This document shows, in pieces, positions 23,493-32,412 of a stretch of 64,000 bases of DNA. Source of the stretch: an uncultured Holophaga sp. (GTDB lineage Bacteria > Acidobacteriota > Holophagae > Holophagales > Holophagaceae); assembly GCF_963677305.1 (NCBI RefSeq), contig NZ_OY781925.1, positions 3,252,783 to 3,316,782 on the forward strand, in the 5' to 3' direction. The notes beneath the pieces are model-generated. The model did no database searches. It saw nothing but the letters and a program-made list of their open reading frames with translations, and was not told where the DNA came from. How positions within the stretch are numbered: the first letter of the stretch is position 1; every line of letters begins with the position of its first letter. A program made the translations under genes and the position numbers.

Positions 23493-24020
23493 ATGAATAA
23501 TAAATATATTATCGCCTACTACTCCCGTAAGGGTGAGAACTACCTGGATGGCCGCATCATCGATTTGCAGACCGGAAATACGGCGCTGGCGGCGCACACG
23601 ATCCAGACCCTCAGTGGGGCTGATCTCTTTGAGATCAAGACCCTCAAGACCTACCCCGCCGACTACCATGAGACCACCGAGGTGGCCCAGCGGGAGCTGG
23701 AGCAGAACGCCCGTCCCGAGCTGGCGGAACGCCTCGACAGCCTCGCAGACTACGAGGTCATCATCCTGGGTTATCCCAACTGGTGGGGCACCATGCCGAT
23801 GGCCGTGTTCACCTTCCTGGAATCCCACGACTTCACGGGCAAGACCATCCTTCCCCTCTGCACGCACGAGGGCAGCGGCCTGGGCCGCAGCGAGCGCGAC
23901 ATCCAGCGCCTGTGCCCCGGGGCCAAGGTGGTCAAGGGTCTCGCCGTGCGAGGCGGCAGCGTGCAAAAGGCGGAAAGCCAGCTCGCCGCCTGGCTGAAGG
24001 CCGCCCAGGTGATCGACTGA
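23493..24020 (+). CDS. Flavodoxin family protein
   Basis: 175 residues. Begins NKYIIAYYSRKGENYLDG (FMN phosphate loop of the long flavodoxin-like form), then LFEIKTLKTYPADYHETTE, VIILGYPNWWGTMPMAVFTFLE and LPLCTHEGSGLGRSERDI, the standard pattern of small flavodoxins found with aldehyde-stress genes. It is a soluble electron carrier or quinone/aldehyde reductase. The start ATG follows AGAGGAT; the first ten codons are AT-rich. Confidence 0.9.
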   Translation: MNNKYIIAYYSRKGENYLDGRIIDLQTGNTALAAHTIQTLSGADLFEIKTLKTYPADYHETTEVAQRELEQNARPELAERLDSLADYEVIILGYPNWWGTMPMAVFTFLESHDFTGKTILPLCTHEGSGLGRSERDIQRLCPGAKVVKGLAVRGGSVQKAESQLAAWLKAAQVID

Positions 24021-24045
24021 CCCTTCCCATCCTCAGGAGCAACGT

Positions 24046-24813
24046 GTGGATATCTCAGAAAGCGCCCAAAGGAATCATGACAAGTGGTTTCCCGGCCGTG
24101 TGTCGTCCCTGAAGGCCACGGATCCCGAGTTCATCGGGCTGTTTGACAACTTTGCCTTTGACGAGGTGCTGGCCCACAGTCCCCTGGACGACCGGACCCG
24201 GATGAGGGTCCTGCTGGCTGGCCTCATTGCCGTGCCCGCCCTCACGGAGTTCCGGGTCATCGCCGAGGCTGCGCTGCAACTCGGCATCACCCCGGTGGAA
24301 CTCAAGGAGATCGTCTATCAGGCCGTCCCCTACTGCGGCATCGGCAAGGTCCTCGACTTCCTGGACGCCGCCAACACCCTGCTCGCCGAGCATGGGGCCA
24401 TCCTCCCCCTCGAAGGGCAGTCCACCACCACGCCTGCCACCCGATTCGAAAAAGGGCTGGCCCTTTCGAAAAGCATTTTCGGGGAGGCCATTGACACCAT
24501 GTACCAGCAGGCCCCTCCGGACCAGCAGCACATCAACCGCTTCCTGTCCGCCAACTGCTTCGGGGACTACTACACCCGGACGGGGCTGGATGGGGCGACC
24601 CGGGAGCTGCTCACCTTCTCGATGCTGCTCGCCCAGGGCGGGTGCGAACCCCAACTGAAGGGACACATCCAGGGCAATGCCGCGGTCGGAAACGACCGGC
24701 GGCTCCTGATGGCAGTCATCACCCAACTGCTGCCCTTCGTGGGCTATCCCCGGACCCTCAACGCCATGCGCTGCCTGAACGAGGTCCTCCCCCTCGCTCC
24801 CCAGGTGGACTGA
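24046..24813 (+). CDS. Carboxymuconolactone decarboxylase family protein (two CMD units)
   Basis: 255 residues from a GTG at 24046 after CAGGAG. Two AhpD-like CMD repeats: first DERTRMRV-like segment DDRTRMRVLLAGLIAVPALTEFRV with EIVYQAVPYCGIGKVLDFL, second GATRELLTFSMLLAQGGCEPQLKGHIQGNA with AVITQLLPFVGYPRTLNAM. The family contains peroxidase-like and decarboxylating members; the active cysteine pair of AhpD (CxxC) is absent, so AhpD peroxidase activity is unlikely. Last gene of the operon under promoter B. Confidence 0.87.
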   Translation: MDISESAQRNHDKWFPGRVSSLKATDPEFIGLFDNFAFDEVLAHSPLDDRTRMRVLLAGLIAVPALTEFRVIAEAALQLGITPVELKEIVYQAVPYCGIGKVLDFLDAANTLLAEHGAILPLEGQSTTTPATRFEKGLALSKSIFGEAIDTMYQQAPPDQQHINRFLSANCFGDYYTRTGLDGATRELLTFSMLLAQGGCEPQLKGHIQGNAAVGNDRRLLMAVITQLLPFVGYPRTLNAMRCLNEVLPLAPQVD

Positions 24814-24854
24814 GCCTAGCGTCATCAAGCTCAGGAGAGGAAGCGGCCTGCATG

Positions 24855-24911
24855 ATTGGGTTAGAAATACGCAGAATCAGGCAAATCCGCCGGCAGCATC
24901 ATTCCTACACT
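24855..24911 (+). promoter_or_regulatory. Activator-type promoter C, in front of alcohol dehydrogenase 2
   Basis: Half sites ATTGGGTTA (24855-24863) and ATCAGGCAA (24876-24884), start-to-start 21 bp, and -10-like TACACT (24906-24911) beginning 30 bp after the second half site begins. The distal half site has two differences from the other copies, the proximal one none. The leader to the dehydrogenase start is about 115 bp. Confidence 0.77.
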
Positions 24912-25033
24912 TCTTCATGGCCCGCTGCGGCGGTCCCTACCCCATCAGAGGGCGCCCCGCTCGGATGCGTGCCCCCTCACCTCAGCTCCCCCAGGTTTGG
25001 CCCATGGGGCCACCCATCTCACCGGAGGTCATG

Positions 25034-26089
25034 ATGTCCTCACCTGTAATTGGCTTCGCCGCCCACTCCGCCACCACCCCCTTGGTGCCCTTCCAGTTCG
25101 AACGCCGTGATCCGCGACCGGATGATGTTGCCATCGAGATCCTCTTCTGCGGCGTCTGCCACTCCGACCTGCACACCGCTCGCAACGACTGGGGTTGGAC
25201 CACCTACCCCATCGTCCCCGGCCATGAGATGGTCGGCCGCGTGACCGCCGTGGGGTCTGCCGTGACCCGGTTCAAGGTGGGCGACACCGTGGGGGTTGGC
25301 TGCATGGTAGATTCCTGCCAGCACTGCGACCCCTGCGAGAAGGGCTATGAGCAGTACTGCGAGGAGGGTTCCACCTACAGCTACGGAGGCACGGACCGCC
25401 AGGACGGCACCATGACCCAGGGTGGGTACTCCCAGCGGGTGGTGGTTTCCGAGAAGTTCGTGCTGCGGGTACCCGAAAACATCGAACTGAAGGGGGCAGC
25501 CCCCCTGCTGTGCGCGGGCATCACGACCTGGTCCCCCCTGCGGCACTGGAAGGTGACCCAGGGCAGCAAGGTGGCCGTCGTGGGCCTGGGCGGCCTGGGG
25601 CATATGGCCATCAAGCTGGCCAAGGCGCTCGGCGCCGAGGTCACCCTTTTCACGCGCTCGGCAGGCAAGGAGGCCGATGCCCGACGCCTCGGGGCGGACC
25701 ACATCATCCTCTCCACGGACTGGACCCAGATGGGGTCGGTCAAGAACACTTTCGATCTGATCATCGACACCGTCCCCTACCTGCACGACATCAACCCCTA
25801 CATCCCTACCCTGGCCATTGCCGGAACGATCGTCCTGGTGGGCTACCTGGGTCCCCTCGATCCCTTCCTGAACACCGCCCCCATGATCATGGGGCGCAAG
25901 TCCGTGGCGGGCTCCCTCATCGGCGGCATCGCCGAGACCCAGGAGCTGCTGGACTTCTGCGGACAGCATGGCATCACCTCCGATGTCGAGGTAATCAACA
26001 TGCAGGCCATCAACGAAGCCTACGAGCGGATGCTCAAGAGCGACGTGAAGTACCGCTTCGTCATCGACATGGCCTCTCTCCAGGCCTGA
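25034..26089 (+). CDS. Zinc-dependent alcohol dehydrogenase 2, paralogue of the 20860 gene
   Basis: 351 residues from the second of two adjacent ATGs; it has better spacing to GGAGGT. Zinc ligands and NAD(P) motif as in paralogue 1 (CGVCHSDLH, PGHEMVG, CMVDSCQHCDPCEKGYEQYC, GLGGLGHMAIKLAKAL), and about three quarters of residues look identical by eye. Both copies carry intact motifs, so both should be active. Followed by a cupin gene and an aldo/keto reductase remnant. Each copy has its own promoter of the same design, which suggests duplication of the promoter with the gene. Confidence 0.92.
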   Translation: MSSPVIGFAAHSATTPLVPFQFERRDPRPDDVAIEILFCGVCHSDLHTARNDWGWTTYPIVPGHEMVGRVTAVGSAVTRFKVGDTVGVGCMVDSCQHCDPCEKGYEQYCEEGSTYSYGGTDRQDGTMTQGGYSQRVVVSEKFVLRVPENIELKGAAPLLCAGITTWSPLRHWKVTQGSKVAVVGLGGLGHMAIKLAKALGAEVTLFTRSAGKEADARRLGADHIILSTDWTQMGSVKNTFDLIIDTVPYLHDINPYIPTLAIAGTIVLVGYLGPLDPFLNTAPMIMGRKSVAGSLIGGIAETQELLDFCGQHGITSDVEVINMQAINEAYERMLKSDVKYRFVIDMASLQA

Positions 26090-26215
26090 TTCACCCCACA
26101 CCCTCTGCCCGACGTGGCCTCCCATGAGGCCGCCGGGCGGAGTCCTGCAGACCGGGCTGCTCACCCCCACGCTCATGCCCGGTATCCAGCTCTGATTCCG
26201 GAAAGGAAACACCCC

Positions 26216-26623
26216 ATGGAGATTCTCCGCAACGGCTCCCAAGCATCCCAGAAGGGCCCCGAGGCCTGGTTCAGCGGCACGGTCCGCGTGGATCCTCTCT
26301 TCCAGGTGCCGGCGCCCGCCCGCAGCTTCGCCGCCACCGTGACCTTCGAGCCCGGGGCCCGGACCGCCTGGCACACCCACCCCCTGGGCCAGTACCTGAT
26401 CGTCACGGGCGGCAAGGGCTGGGTGCAGCGGGAGGGCGGCCCCATTGAGGAGATCCATCCCGGTGATGTGGTCCTCTTCGCCCCCGGCGAGCGCCACTGG
26501 CACGGCGCCACGGCAAGCACCGCCATGACCCACATCGCCATCGTCGAACACCTGGACGGCAAGGCCACCGACTGGATGGAGCACGTCGCCGACGCACATT
26601 ACCTGGGCCGGAGCGCCCAGTAG
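26216..26623 (+). CDS. Cupin domain protein
   Basis: 135 residues. Cupin motif 1 [26 protein letters not shown] (metal-binding His-x-His and later residues) and motif 2 [19 protein letters not shown] small single-domain cupin of the type often next to alcohol dehydrogenases, flavodoxins and CMD proteins in AraC-controlled stress clusters. Probably a metal-dependent isomerase or binding protein; activity unknown. The ATG at 26216 follows GGAAAGGAAA. Confidence 0.88.
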   Translation: MEILRNGSQASQKGPEAWFSGTVRVDPLFQVPAPARSFAATVTFEPGARTAWHTHPLGQYLIVTGGKGWVQREGGPIEEIHPGDVVLFAPGERHWHGATASTAMTHIAIVEHLDGKATDWMEHVADAHYLGRSAQ

Positions 26624-26646
26624 CCACCTGCGTTTCATACCTATAG

Positions 26647-26850
<204 letters not shown>

Positions 26851-27003
26851 GGCATGGAGCCTAGACTGCGTTCCCCCCTGAGCCGACGGTATGCCAACCG
26901 GCGCCGTCGGCCCCGCTGGCCCCGGATGGGCCGCCCCCGCCACCATGCGTCTTCAAGGATGAGAGGCCACTTTGAAAGCAGTATCCTGCCCTGGGAGGAG
27001 GAC

Positions 27004-27972
27004 ATGAACCTTCCTGACAACACCGTTCCCAGCCTTGCCGCCCCGGAGCGGCCCGTGGAACCGGGAGACCTGGCCGAACTGGCCAGACTCCTGGTGGCCT
27101 TTGCCCCCTACGACGGCTCCTTCGATCTCCGGGTACCGGGGCTCTGGGTCGTCAAGGCCTCCCGGCCCCACAAGGCCATGGTCCATGGCATCCAGAAGGC
27201 CTCCCTCTGCCTGGTGGCCCAGGGGGCCAAGTCCATGTTCCTGGGCCCCGAGGTCATCGACTACAGCGCATCGCGCATGCTGGTGACCTCGGTGGATGTG
27301 CCCGTGGGCGCCCAGGTGACCGTGGCCTCGCCCGAAAAGCCCTTCGTCTGCCTGAAACTGGAGCTGGACATCCAGAAGATCGCCGAGCTCGCGCCCCGCG
27401 TCTTCCCCAATGGCCTGCCCCAGCTGCCCGCCGCACCCAGCCTTGCCATCTGCCCCGTAGAGCACGACATCATCCAGGCGGCCATCCGGCTCGTGGGCCT
27501 CATGGGCCGCGCCCAGGACGCCGAGCTGCTTGCTCCCCTGGTGGTGGACGAGATCCTGGTACGCCTGCTCCAAAGCCCCATCGGCCCCCGGGTGGCCCAG
27601 CTGGGCAGGGCCGAGAGCCGGATGCAACGGGTGTCCAAGGCAGTCTCCTGGGTCCGGACCAACTACGCCCAGACCCTGGACGTCGAGCGCCTGGCCCTTC
27701 TGGTGAACATGAGCCTGTCCTCCTTCCACCAGCACTTCAAGTCCGTGACCTCCATGAGTCCCCTGCAATACCAGAAGGTCCTGCGCCTGCAGGAGGCCCG
27801 CCGCCTCATGCTCGCCAAGGCCATGGATGCGGGCACTGCCAGTCGACAAGTGGGCTACCTCAGCGCTTCCCAGTTCAGCCGGGAATACCGGCGCTACTTC
27901 GGCCACGCGCCTACCCAGGATCTTTCCCGCCTGAAAGAGACTGGGCGCCCCGAAGCCATCGAGGAAAACTGA
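27004..27972 (+). CDS. AraC-family transcriptional regulator (AraC_N type, YqhC-like)
   Basis: 322 residues from the ATG at 27004 behind GGGAGGAGG; the open frame upstream has no support. N-terminal AraC_N domain (GLWVVKASRPHKAMVHGIQKAS, LVAQGAKSMFLGPEVIDYSASRML) and C-terminal double HTH (LDVERLALLVNMSLSSFHQHFKSVTSMSPLQYQKVLRLQEARRLML, then GYLSASQFSREYRRYFG). YqhC of E. coli, in the same class, activates aldehyde reductases. It lies just past the two dehydrogenase operons and before the RND pump. The paired 21-bp-spaced half sites in the three promoters fit a protein with two HTH motifs. Confidence 0.9.
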   Translation: MNLPDNTVPSLAAPERPVEPGDLAELARLLVAFAPYDGSFDLRVPGLWVVKASRPHKAMVHGIQKASLCLVAQGAKSMFLGPEVIDYSASRMLVTSVDVPVGAQVTVASPEKPFVCLKLELDIQKIAELAPRVFPNGLPQLPAAPSLAICPVEHDIIQAAIRLVGLMGRAQDAELLAPLVVDEILVRLLQSPIGPRVAQLGRAESRMQRVSKAVSWVRTNYAQTLDVERLALLVNMSLSSFHQHFKSVTSMSPLQYQKVLRLQEARRLMLAKAMDAGTASRQVGYLSASQFSREYRRYFGHAPTQDLSRLKETGRPEAIEEN

Positions 27973-28070
27973 GCACCTGTCAGCCCTGAACCCCCGGAAG
28001 GCCTGAGCGCCTGCCGACCGCACCTGGCCCTTCCCCTGGGGCCGGGGCCTGGAACTCCGAAGGAAACCCC

Positions 28071-31000
28071 ATGTGGATCGTACGGCTGGCCCTGCGCCGC
28101 CCCTATACCATTGCTGTACTTTGCTTTCTCATCCTCTTGATGGGTTTCCTGTCCATCCGGCGGATGCAGGTGGACATCTTTCCCAGCGTGGACATTCCCG
28201 CCGTCGCCGTGGTCTGGGCCTACAACGGCCTGAGTCCCGAGGAGATGGAACGCCGGGTGGTCACCATCACCGAACGGTCCATCTCGACCAACGTGAACGG
28301 GGTGGATCACATCGAGTCCCAGAGCATCCAGGGCATCGGGGTGGTCAAGGTCTACTTCCAGTCCGGGGCCGACATCGGCGGGGCCATCGCCCAGCTCAGC
28401 TCGGCCTGCTCGGCGGCCATGCGCCTGATGCCGCCCAACATGCCGGTGCCCTTCATCATCCAGTACAACGCGGGCAACGTGCCGGTGGTGCAGCTCACGG
28501 CCCAGAGCGACACCCTCTCTGAACAGCAGATCTATGACCACACCCTCAACGCGGTGCGGTTGAGGCTCTTCACCGTGCCCGGCATCACCTTGCCGGGCCC
28601 CTACGGCGGCAAGGGGCGCCAGGTCTCCGTGGACCTGGACCTGGATCGCCTGGCGGCCCGGGGTATGAGCCCGGCCGATGTACTGACGGGCCTTTCGGCC
28701 CAGAACGTCATCACCCCGGCGGGCTTGGTGCGCATGGGTAACCAGGAGCTGCCGGTGCAGACCAACTCCAGCCCCTTCAAGGTCGATGACTTCCGGGACA
28801 TCCCCCTGAGGCTGGTCAACGGCGCCCCGATCACCCTCAAGGATGTGGCCCGGGTCTACGACGGCTTTGCGGACCAGACCAACATCGTACGCATCAACGG
28901 CCACCGGGCCACCTACATCACTGTGCTCAAAAAGCCCGATGCCAGCACCCTGGCGGTGGTGGACACCGCCCGGGAGATGCTGCCGGCCATCCAGGCGGCT
29001 GCCCCCAAGGGCATGGAGCTGCGCTTCGACTTCGACCAGAGCCACTTCGTCCGCCACGCCATCAGCGATGTGATCAAAGAGGCCCTCATCGCCTCGGCCC
29101 TGGTCTCACTGATGATCCTTTTCTTCCTGGGATCGTGGCGCAGCATGATCCTGGTCTGCTCCTCGATCCCCCTCGCCATCACCGTGGGCATCATCGGGCT
29201 CAAGCTCTCGGGCCAGACCCTCAACATCATGACCCTGGGCGGCTTGAGCCTGGCGGTGGGCATGCTGGTGGACGATGCCACGGTGGAGGTGGAGAACATC
29301 CACCGCAACCAGGCCATGGGCAAGAGCCTGGTGGTGGCCATCCTGGATGGCGCCAAGCAGATCGCCACCCCGGCCATCGTCGCAACCCTGGCCATCTGCA
29401 TCGTCTTCTTCCCGGTGGTGCTCCTGGTGGGTCCCGCCAAGTATCTCTTCACCCCCCTGGCCATGTCCGTGGTTTATTCCATGCTGGCCTCCTATGTCCT
29501 CTCCCGGACCCTGGTGCCCACCTTGGCCAAGATGCTCCTGAAGAAGGACCACCACGGAGCTACCCTGACCCGGTTCAACGCCTGGCGCGAGCGCGGCTTC
29601 TCCCGCTTCCAGGAGGCCTACGGTCGGGTTCTGGAGCGGGTGCTGCACCACCGCCGCTTCGTCCTGATCCTGGGGCTGGGCTTGGCCCTGGTGAGCACCA
29701 CCCTGCTGGGCATTCTGGGCCGGGAGTTCTTCCCCAAGGTGGACGCCGGGATGATGAAGCTCCACGTCCGGGTGGCCCCAGGCATGCGCCTGGAACAGAC
29801 CGAGGCGGTGGTCGCCCAGGTGGAGCAGGCCATCCGGACCGCCTTGCCTCCCGGTGAGGTCGAGAGCCTCACCAGCAATATCGGGGTGCCCCTCTCCTAC
29901 AATCTCGCCTACGTGCCCACGGACAACGCCACCAGCCAGGACGCCGAGCTCTTCATTTCCCTGCGGCGGGGCCACCGCCCCACAGCGGAGGCCCGCCAGA
30001 CGCTGCGGGCGGCCCTCAAGTCCCGATTCCCCAGCGTGTCCTTCTATTTTCAGCCCGCGGACATCATCAGCCAGGTGATCAACTTCGGCATTCCCGCCCC
30101 CATCGATGTCCAGATCCTGGGCAACAACCTCCAGGCGACCAGCGAGGTGGCCCGCAAGCTAGAAGCCTCCATGCAGCGGATTCCCGGAGCGGTGGATGTG
30201 CGCCTCAAGCAGGTGGTGGACTCCCCCGGGCTCCGGGTGGACGTGGACCGCATGCAGGCGGCCCGACTTGGGCTCAACCAGCAGACCATCGCCAACGGGC
30301 TTCTGGTGGCGCTCTCCGGCAACGGCCAGCTCTCCCCCTCCTACTTCCTGGACCCGGCCAACGGCGTGAACTATACCGTGAGCGTGAAGGCACCCCTCTC
30401 GGAGGTCCGGACCCCCCAGGACCTGATGAAGACCCCCTTCCCGACGAACCTGAATGCCAGCCTGGCCCAGACCGCCAGCCCCCAGAGCGGCCCCGCCTTC
30501 CAGGCCGGGACAGAGACCCTCTCCAACTTCGCCAATCTGCAGCGCATCACCCTTCCCAGCGAGGTCAACCATGACACCGTGCGCCGGGTGCTGGATGTGA
30601 TGGCGGAGGCCGAAGGCCGGGACCTGGGCAGCGTAGTGGGGGACATCAACAAGGCCGTCAAGGCGCTCGCCCCCCTGCCCACGGGCGTTCAGATCAGGAT
30701 CCGCGGCCAGAACGAAGTGATGGTGGAGGCCTTCGAAAACATGGGCGCAGGCCTCATCATCGCCATCGCCCTGGTCTACCTTCTGATGGCCGTGCTCTTC
30801 CAGAGCTGGCTGGACCCCTTCATCATCCTCTTCTCCGTGCCGGGGGCTCTGGTGGGCATCCTCTGGATGCTGGCCATCACGGGGACCACGCTCAACGTCG
30901 AGTCCCTGATGGGCGCCATCATGGCCGTGGGCATCGCCACCTCCAACTCGATCCTCCTCGTGAGCTTCGCCAACGAGGTGCGGGTGGAGAACCCCGCTCT

Positions 31001-31286
31001 GGGTGCCCTGGAGGCCGCCCTCCTGGCTGGGAAGACCCGCCTGCGCCCGGTCCTCATGACCGCTCTGGCCATGATCCTGGGCATGGTGCCCATGGCCCTC
31101 GCCCTGGGTGAGGCGGGCAGCCAGAACGCGCCCCTGGGCCGGGCGGTCATCGGTGGCCTGCTCATGGCCACCCTGGTCACCCTCTTCATCGTGCCCGTCG
31201 TCTACAGCCTTTTCCGGAAGAAGCCCCCCACGGCCCATCTCCTGGACGAGCAGTTCCACCTGGATCAGCAAGGAAGTGAAGCATGA
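28071..31286 (+). CDS. RND efflux pump inner-membrane component (AcrB/HAE1 family)
   Basis: 1071 residues, expected length. N-terminal TM1 YTIAVLCFLILLMGFLS with VDIFPSVDIPAVAV, porter domain motifs (VRLRLFTVPGITLPGPYGGK), the TM4 proton-relay Asp pair in LAVGMLVDDATVEVENI, a second TM bundle (LIIAIALVYLLMAVLFQSW) and final helices. Proton-driven export of hydrophobic compounds from the periplasm or inner membrane through adaptor and TolC-like channel. The loop SEVNHDTVRRVLDVMAEAEGRDL is the MMPL/MdtBC-like type. It overlaps the adaptor gene by 4 bp. Comes 98 bp after the AraC regulator. Confidence 0.93.
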   Translation: MWIVRLALRRPYTIAVLCFLILLMGFLSIRRMQVDIFPSVDIPAVAVVWAYNGLSPEEMERRVVTITERSISTNVNGVDHIESQSIQGIGVVKVYFQSGADIGGAIAQLSSACSAAMRLMPPNMPVPFIIQYNAGNVPVVQLTAQSDTLSEQQIYDHTLNAVRLRLFTVPGITLPGPYGGKGRQVSVDLDLDRLAARGMSPADVLTGLSAQNVITPAGLVRMGNQELPVQTNSSPFKVDDFRDIPLRLVNGAPITLKDVARVYDGFADQTNIVRINGHRATYITVLKKPDASTLAVVDTAREMLPAIQAAAPKGMELRFDFDQSHFVRHAISDVIKEALIASALVSLMILFFLGSWRSMILVCSSIPLAITVGIIGLKLSGQTLNIMTLGGLSLAVGMLVDDATVEVENIHRNQAMGKSLVVAILDGAKQIATPAIVATLAICIVFFPVVLLVGPAKYLFTPLAMSVVYSMLASYVLSRTLVPTLAKMLLKKDHHGATLTRFNAWRERGFSRFQEAYGRVLERVLHHRRFVLILGLGLALVSTTLLGILGREFFPKVDAGMMKLHVRVAPGMRLEQTEAVVAQVEQAIRTALPPGEVESLTSNIGVPLSYNLAYVPTDNATSQDAELFISLRRGHRPTAEARQTLRAALKSRFPSVSFYFQPADIISQVINFGIPAPIDVQILGNNLQATSEVARKLEASMQRIPGAVDVRLKQVVDSPGLRVDVDRMQAARLGLNQQTIANGLLVALSGNGQLSPSYFLDPANGVNYTVSVKAPLSEVRTPQDLMKTPFPTNLNASLAQTASPQSGPAFQAGTETLSNFANLQRITLPSEVNHDTVRRVLDVMAEAEGRDLGSVVGDINKAVKALAPLPTGVQIRIRGQNEVMVEAFENMGAGLIIAIALVYLLMAVLFQSWLDPFIILFSVPGALVGILWMLAITGTTLNVESLMGAIMAVGIATSNSILLVSFANEVRVENPALGALEAALLAGKTRLRPVLMTALAMILGMVPMALALGEAGSQNAPLGRAVIGGLLMATLVTLFIVPVVYSLFRKKPPTAHLLDEQFHLDQQGSEA

Positions 31287-32407
31287 CCGCACCCGACAAG
31301 ACCTTTTCCCGTTTCCGCCTGGGCGGACTCATGCTCCTGATCGTGGCTTCGGCCGGGGCGGGCATCCTGTGGGCCCGCCAGAGCCGACGCGTTGCCCATG
31401 AGGCCCGCGCCATCCAGGCCGAGGCAGCAGCCGGTCCCAGCGTCCGGGTCGCCCTCGTCCAGGCCGACGGGGCCGACGGGCAGCTGAAGCTCCAAGGGGA
31501 AGCCCAACCTTATGTTTCCACCACGCTATATCCCAAGGTCAGCGGATTCCTGCGCCGCATCACCGTGGACAAAGGCAGCCTGGTGCGTCAGGGCCAACTC
31601 CTGGCGGTGGTGGAGTCCACGGAGACGGACCGCGACACCGCCGCCCTGCGGGCCGATTGCGAAAACAAGCAGCGCACCGCCGAGCGGAACCGGGAGCTGG
31701 GCAAGGTCGGCGCCCTGAGCCAGCAGGCGGTGGACGACGCAGTGGCCGCCGCCCGGGTCGCCCGGGAAAGGCTCGCCAGCCAGGCGACCCTGGAGGGATA
31801 CCAGCACCTCACGGCCCCCTTCTCCGGGGTCGTGACCCAGCGATTCGCGGACCCGGGTGCCATGCTCCAGAACGGAGGTTCCACGGCCACCGCCCAGCCC
31901 GTGCTCACCCTGGCCCAAGTGGACCGCCTCCGGGTGGTCCTCTACCTCGACCAGCAGCAGGCCTCGCGCCTGAAGGTGGGCACCGAGCTGGAAGTGCGCC
32001 CCACAGACCGCCCGGACCAGGTGCGGAAGGTCCGCATCTCCCGGGCGGCAGGCGCAGTGGATCCCCGAACCCGGACTCTGCTGGTGGAAGCCGACCTCGA
32101 CAACCGCGATGGCAGCTTCCTGCCCGGCGGCGCGGTCATGGCCAGCCTGCGTCTCCCGGGGCGGCCCGGTACCCTCCGAATTCCTTCGGAATGCCTTACC
32201 ATCCGTGGGAGCCAGACCCAGGTGGCGGTGGTGGGGCCCGAGCACCGGATCGCCTACCGCACCGTGACCCCAGGTGAGGACAACGGCCTGACGGTGCAGA
32301 TCCTCCAGGGACTCCAGGCCGGTGAACAGGTGGTCCTGAGCCCGACGGTAACGTTGGCGGAGGGTGCATCGGTTCAACCCATGGCCATAGAGTCTTCCCG
32401 GAAATAG
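31283..32407 (+). CDS. RND periplasmic adaptor (membrane fusion protein)
   Basis: 374 residues. N-terminal anchor GGLMLLIVASAGAGILWA, lipoyl half motifs (TLYPKVSGFLRRITVDKGSLVRQGQLLAVVES and LTAPFSGVVTQRFADPGAML) flanking a short helical hairpin, then beta-barrel (LRVVLYLDQQQASRLKVG, PRTRTLLVEADLDNRDG) and membrane-proximal domains. It links the pump to an outer-membrane channel. Start ATG overlaps the pump stop. An IS5 element begins 5 bp past its stop, so any third gene of this operon would now be separated. Confidence 0.92.
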   Translation: MTAPDKTFSRFRLGGLMLLIVASAGAGILWARQSRRVAHEARAIQAEAAAGPSVRVALVQADGADGQLKLQGEAQPYVSTTLYPKVSGFLRRITVDKGSLVRQGQLLAVVESTETDRDTAALRADCENKQRTAERNRELGKVGALSQQAVDDAVAAARVARERLASQATLEGYQHLTAPFSGVVTQRFADPGAMLQNGGSTATAQPVLTLAQVDRLRVVLYLDQQQASRLKVGTELEVRPTDRPDQVRKVRISRAAGAVDPRTRTLLVEADLDNRDGSFLPGGAVMASLRLPGRPGTLRIPSECLTIRGSQTQVAVVGPEHRIAYRTVTPGEDNGLTVQILQGLQAGEQVVLSPTVTLAEGASVQPMAIESSRK

Positions 32408-32412
32408 ATTTA

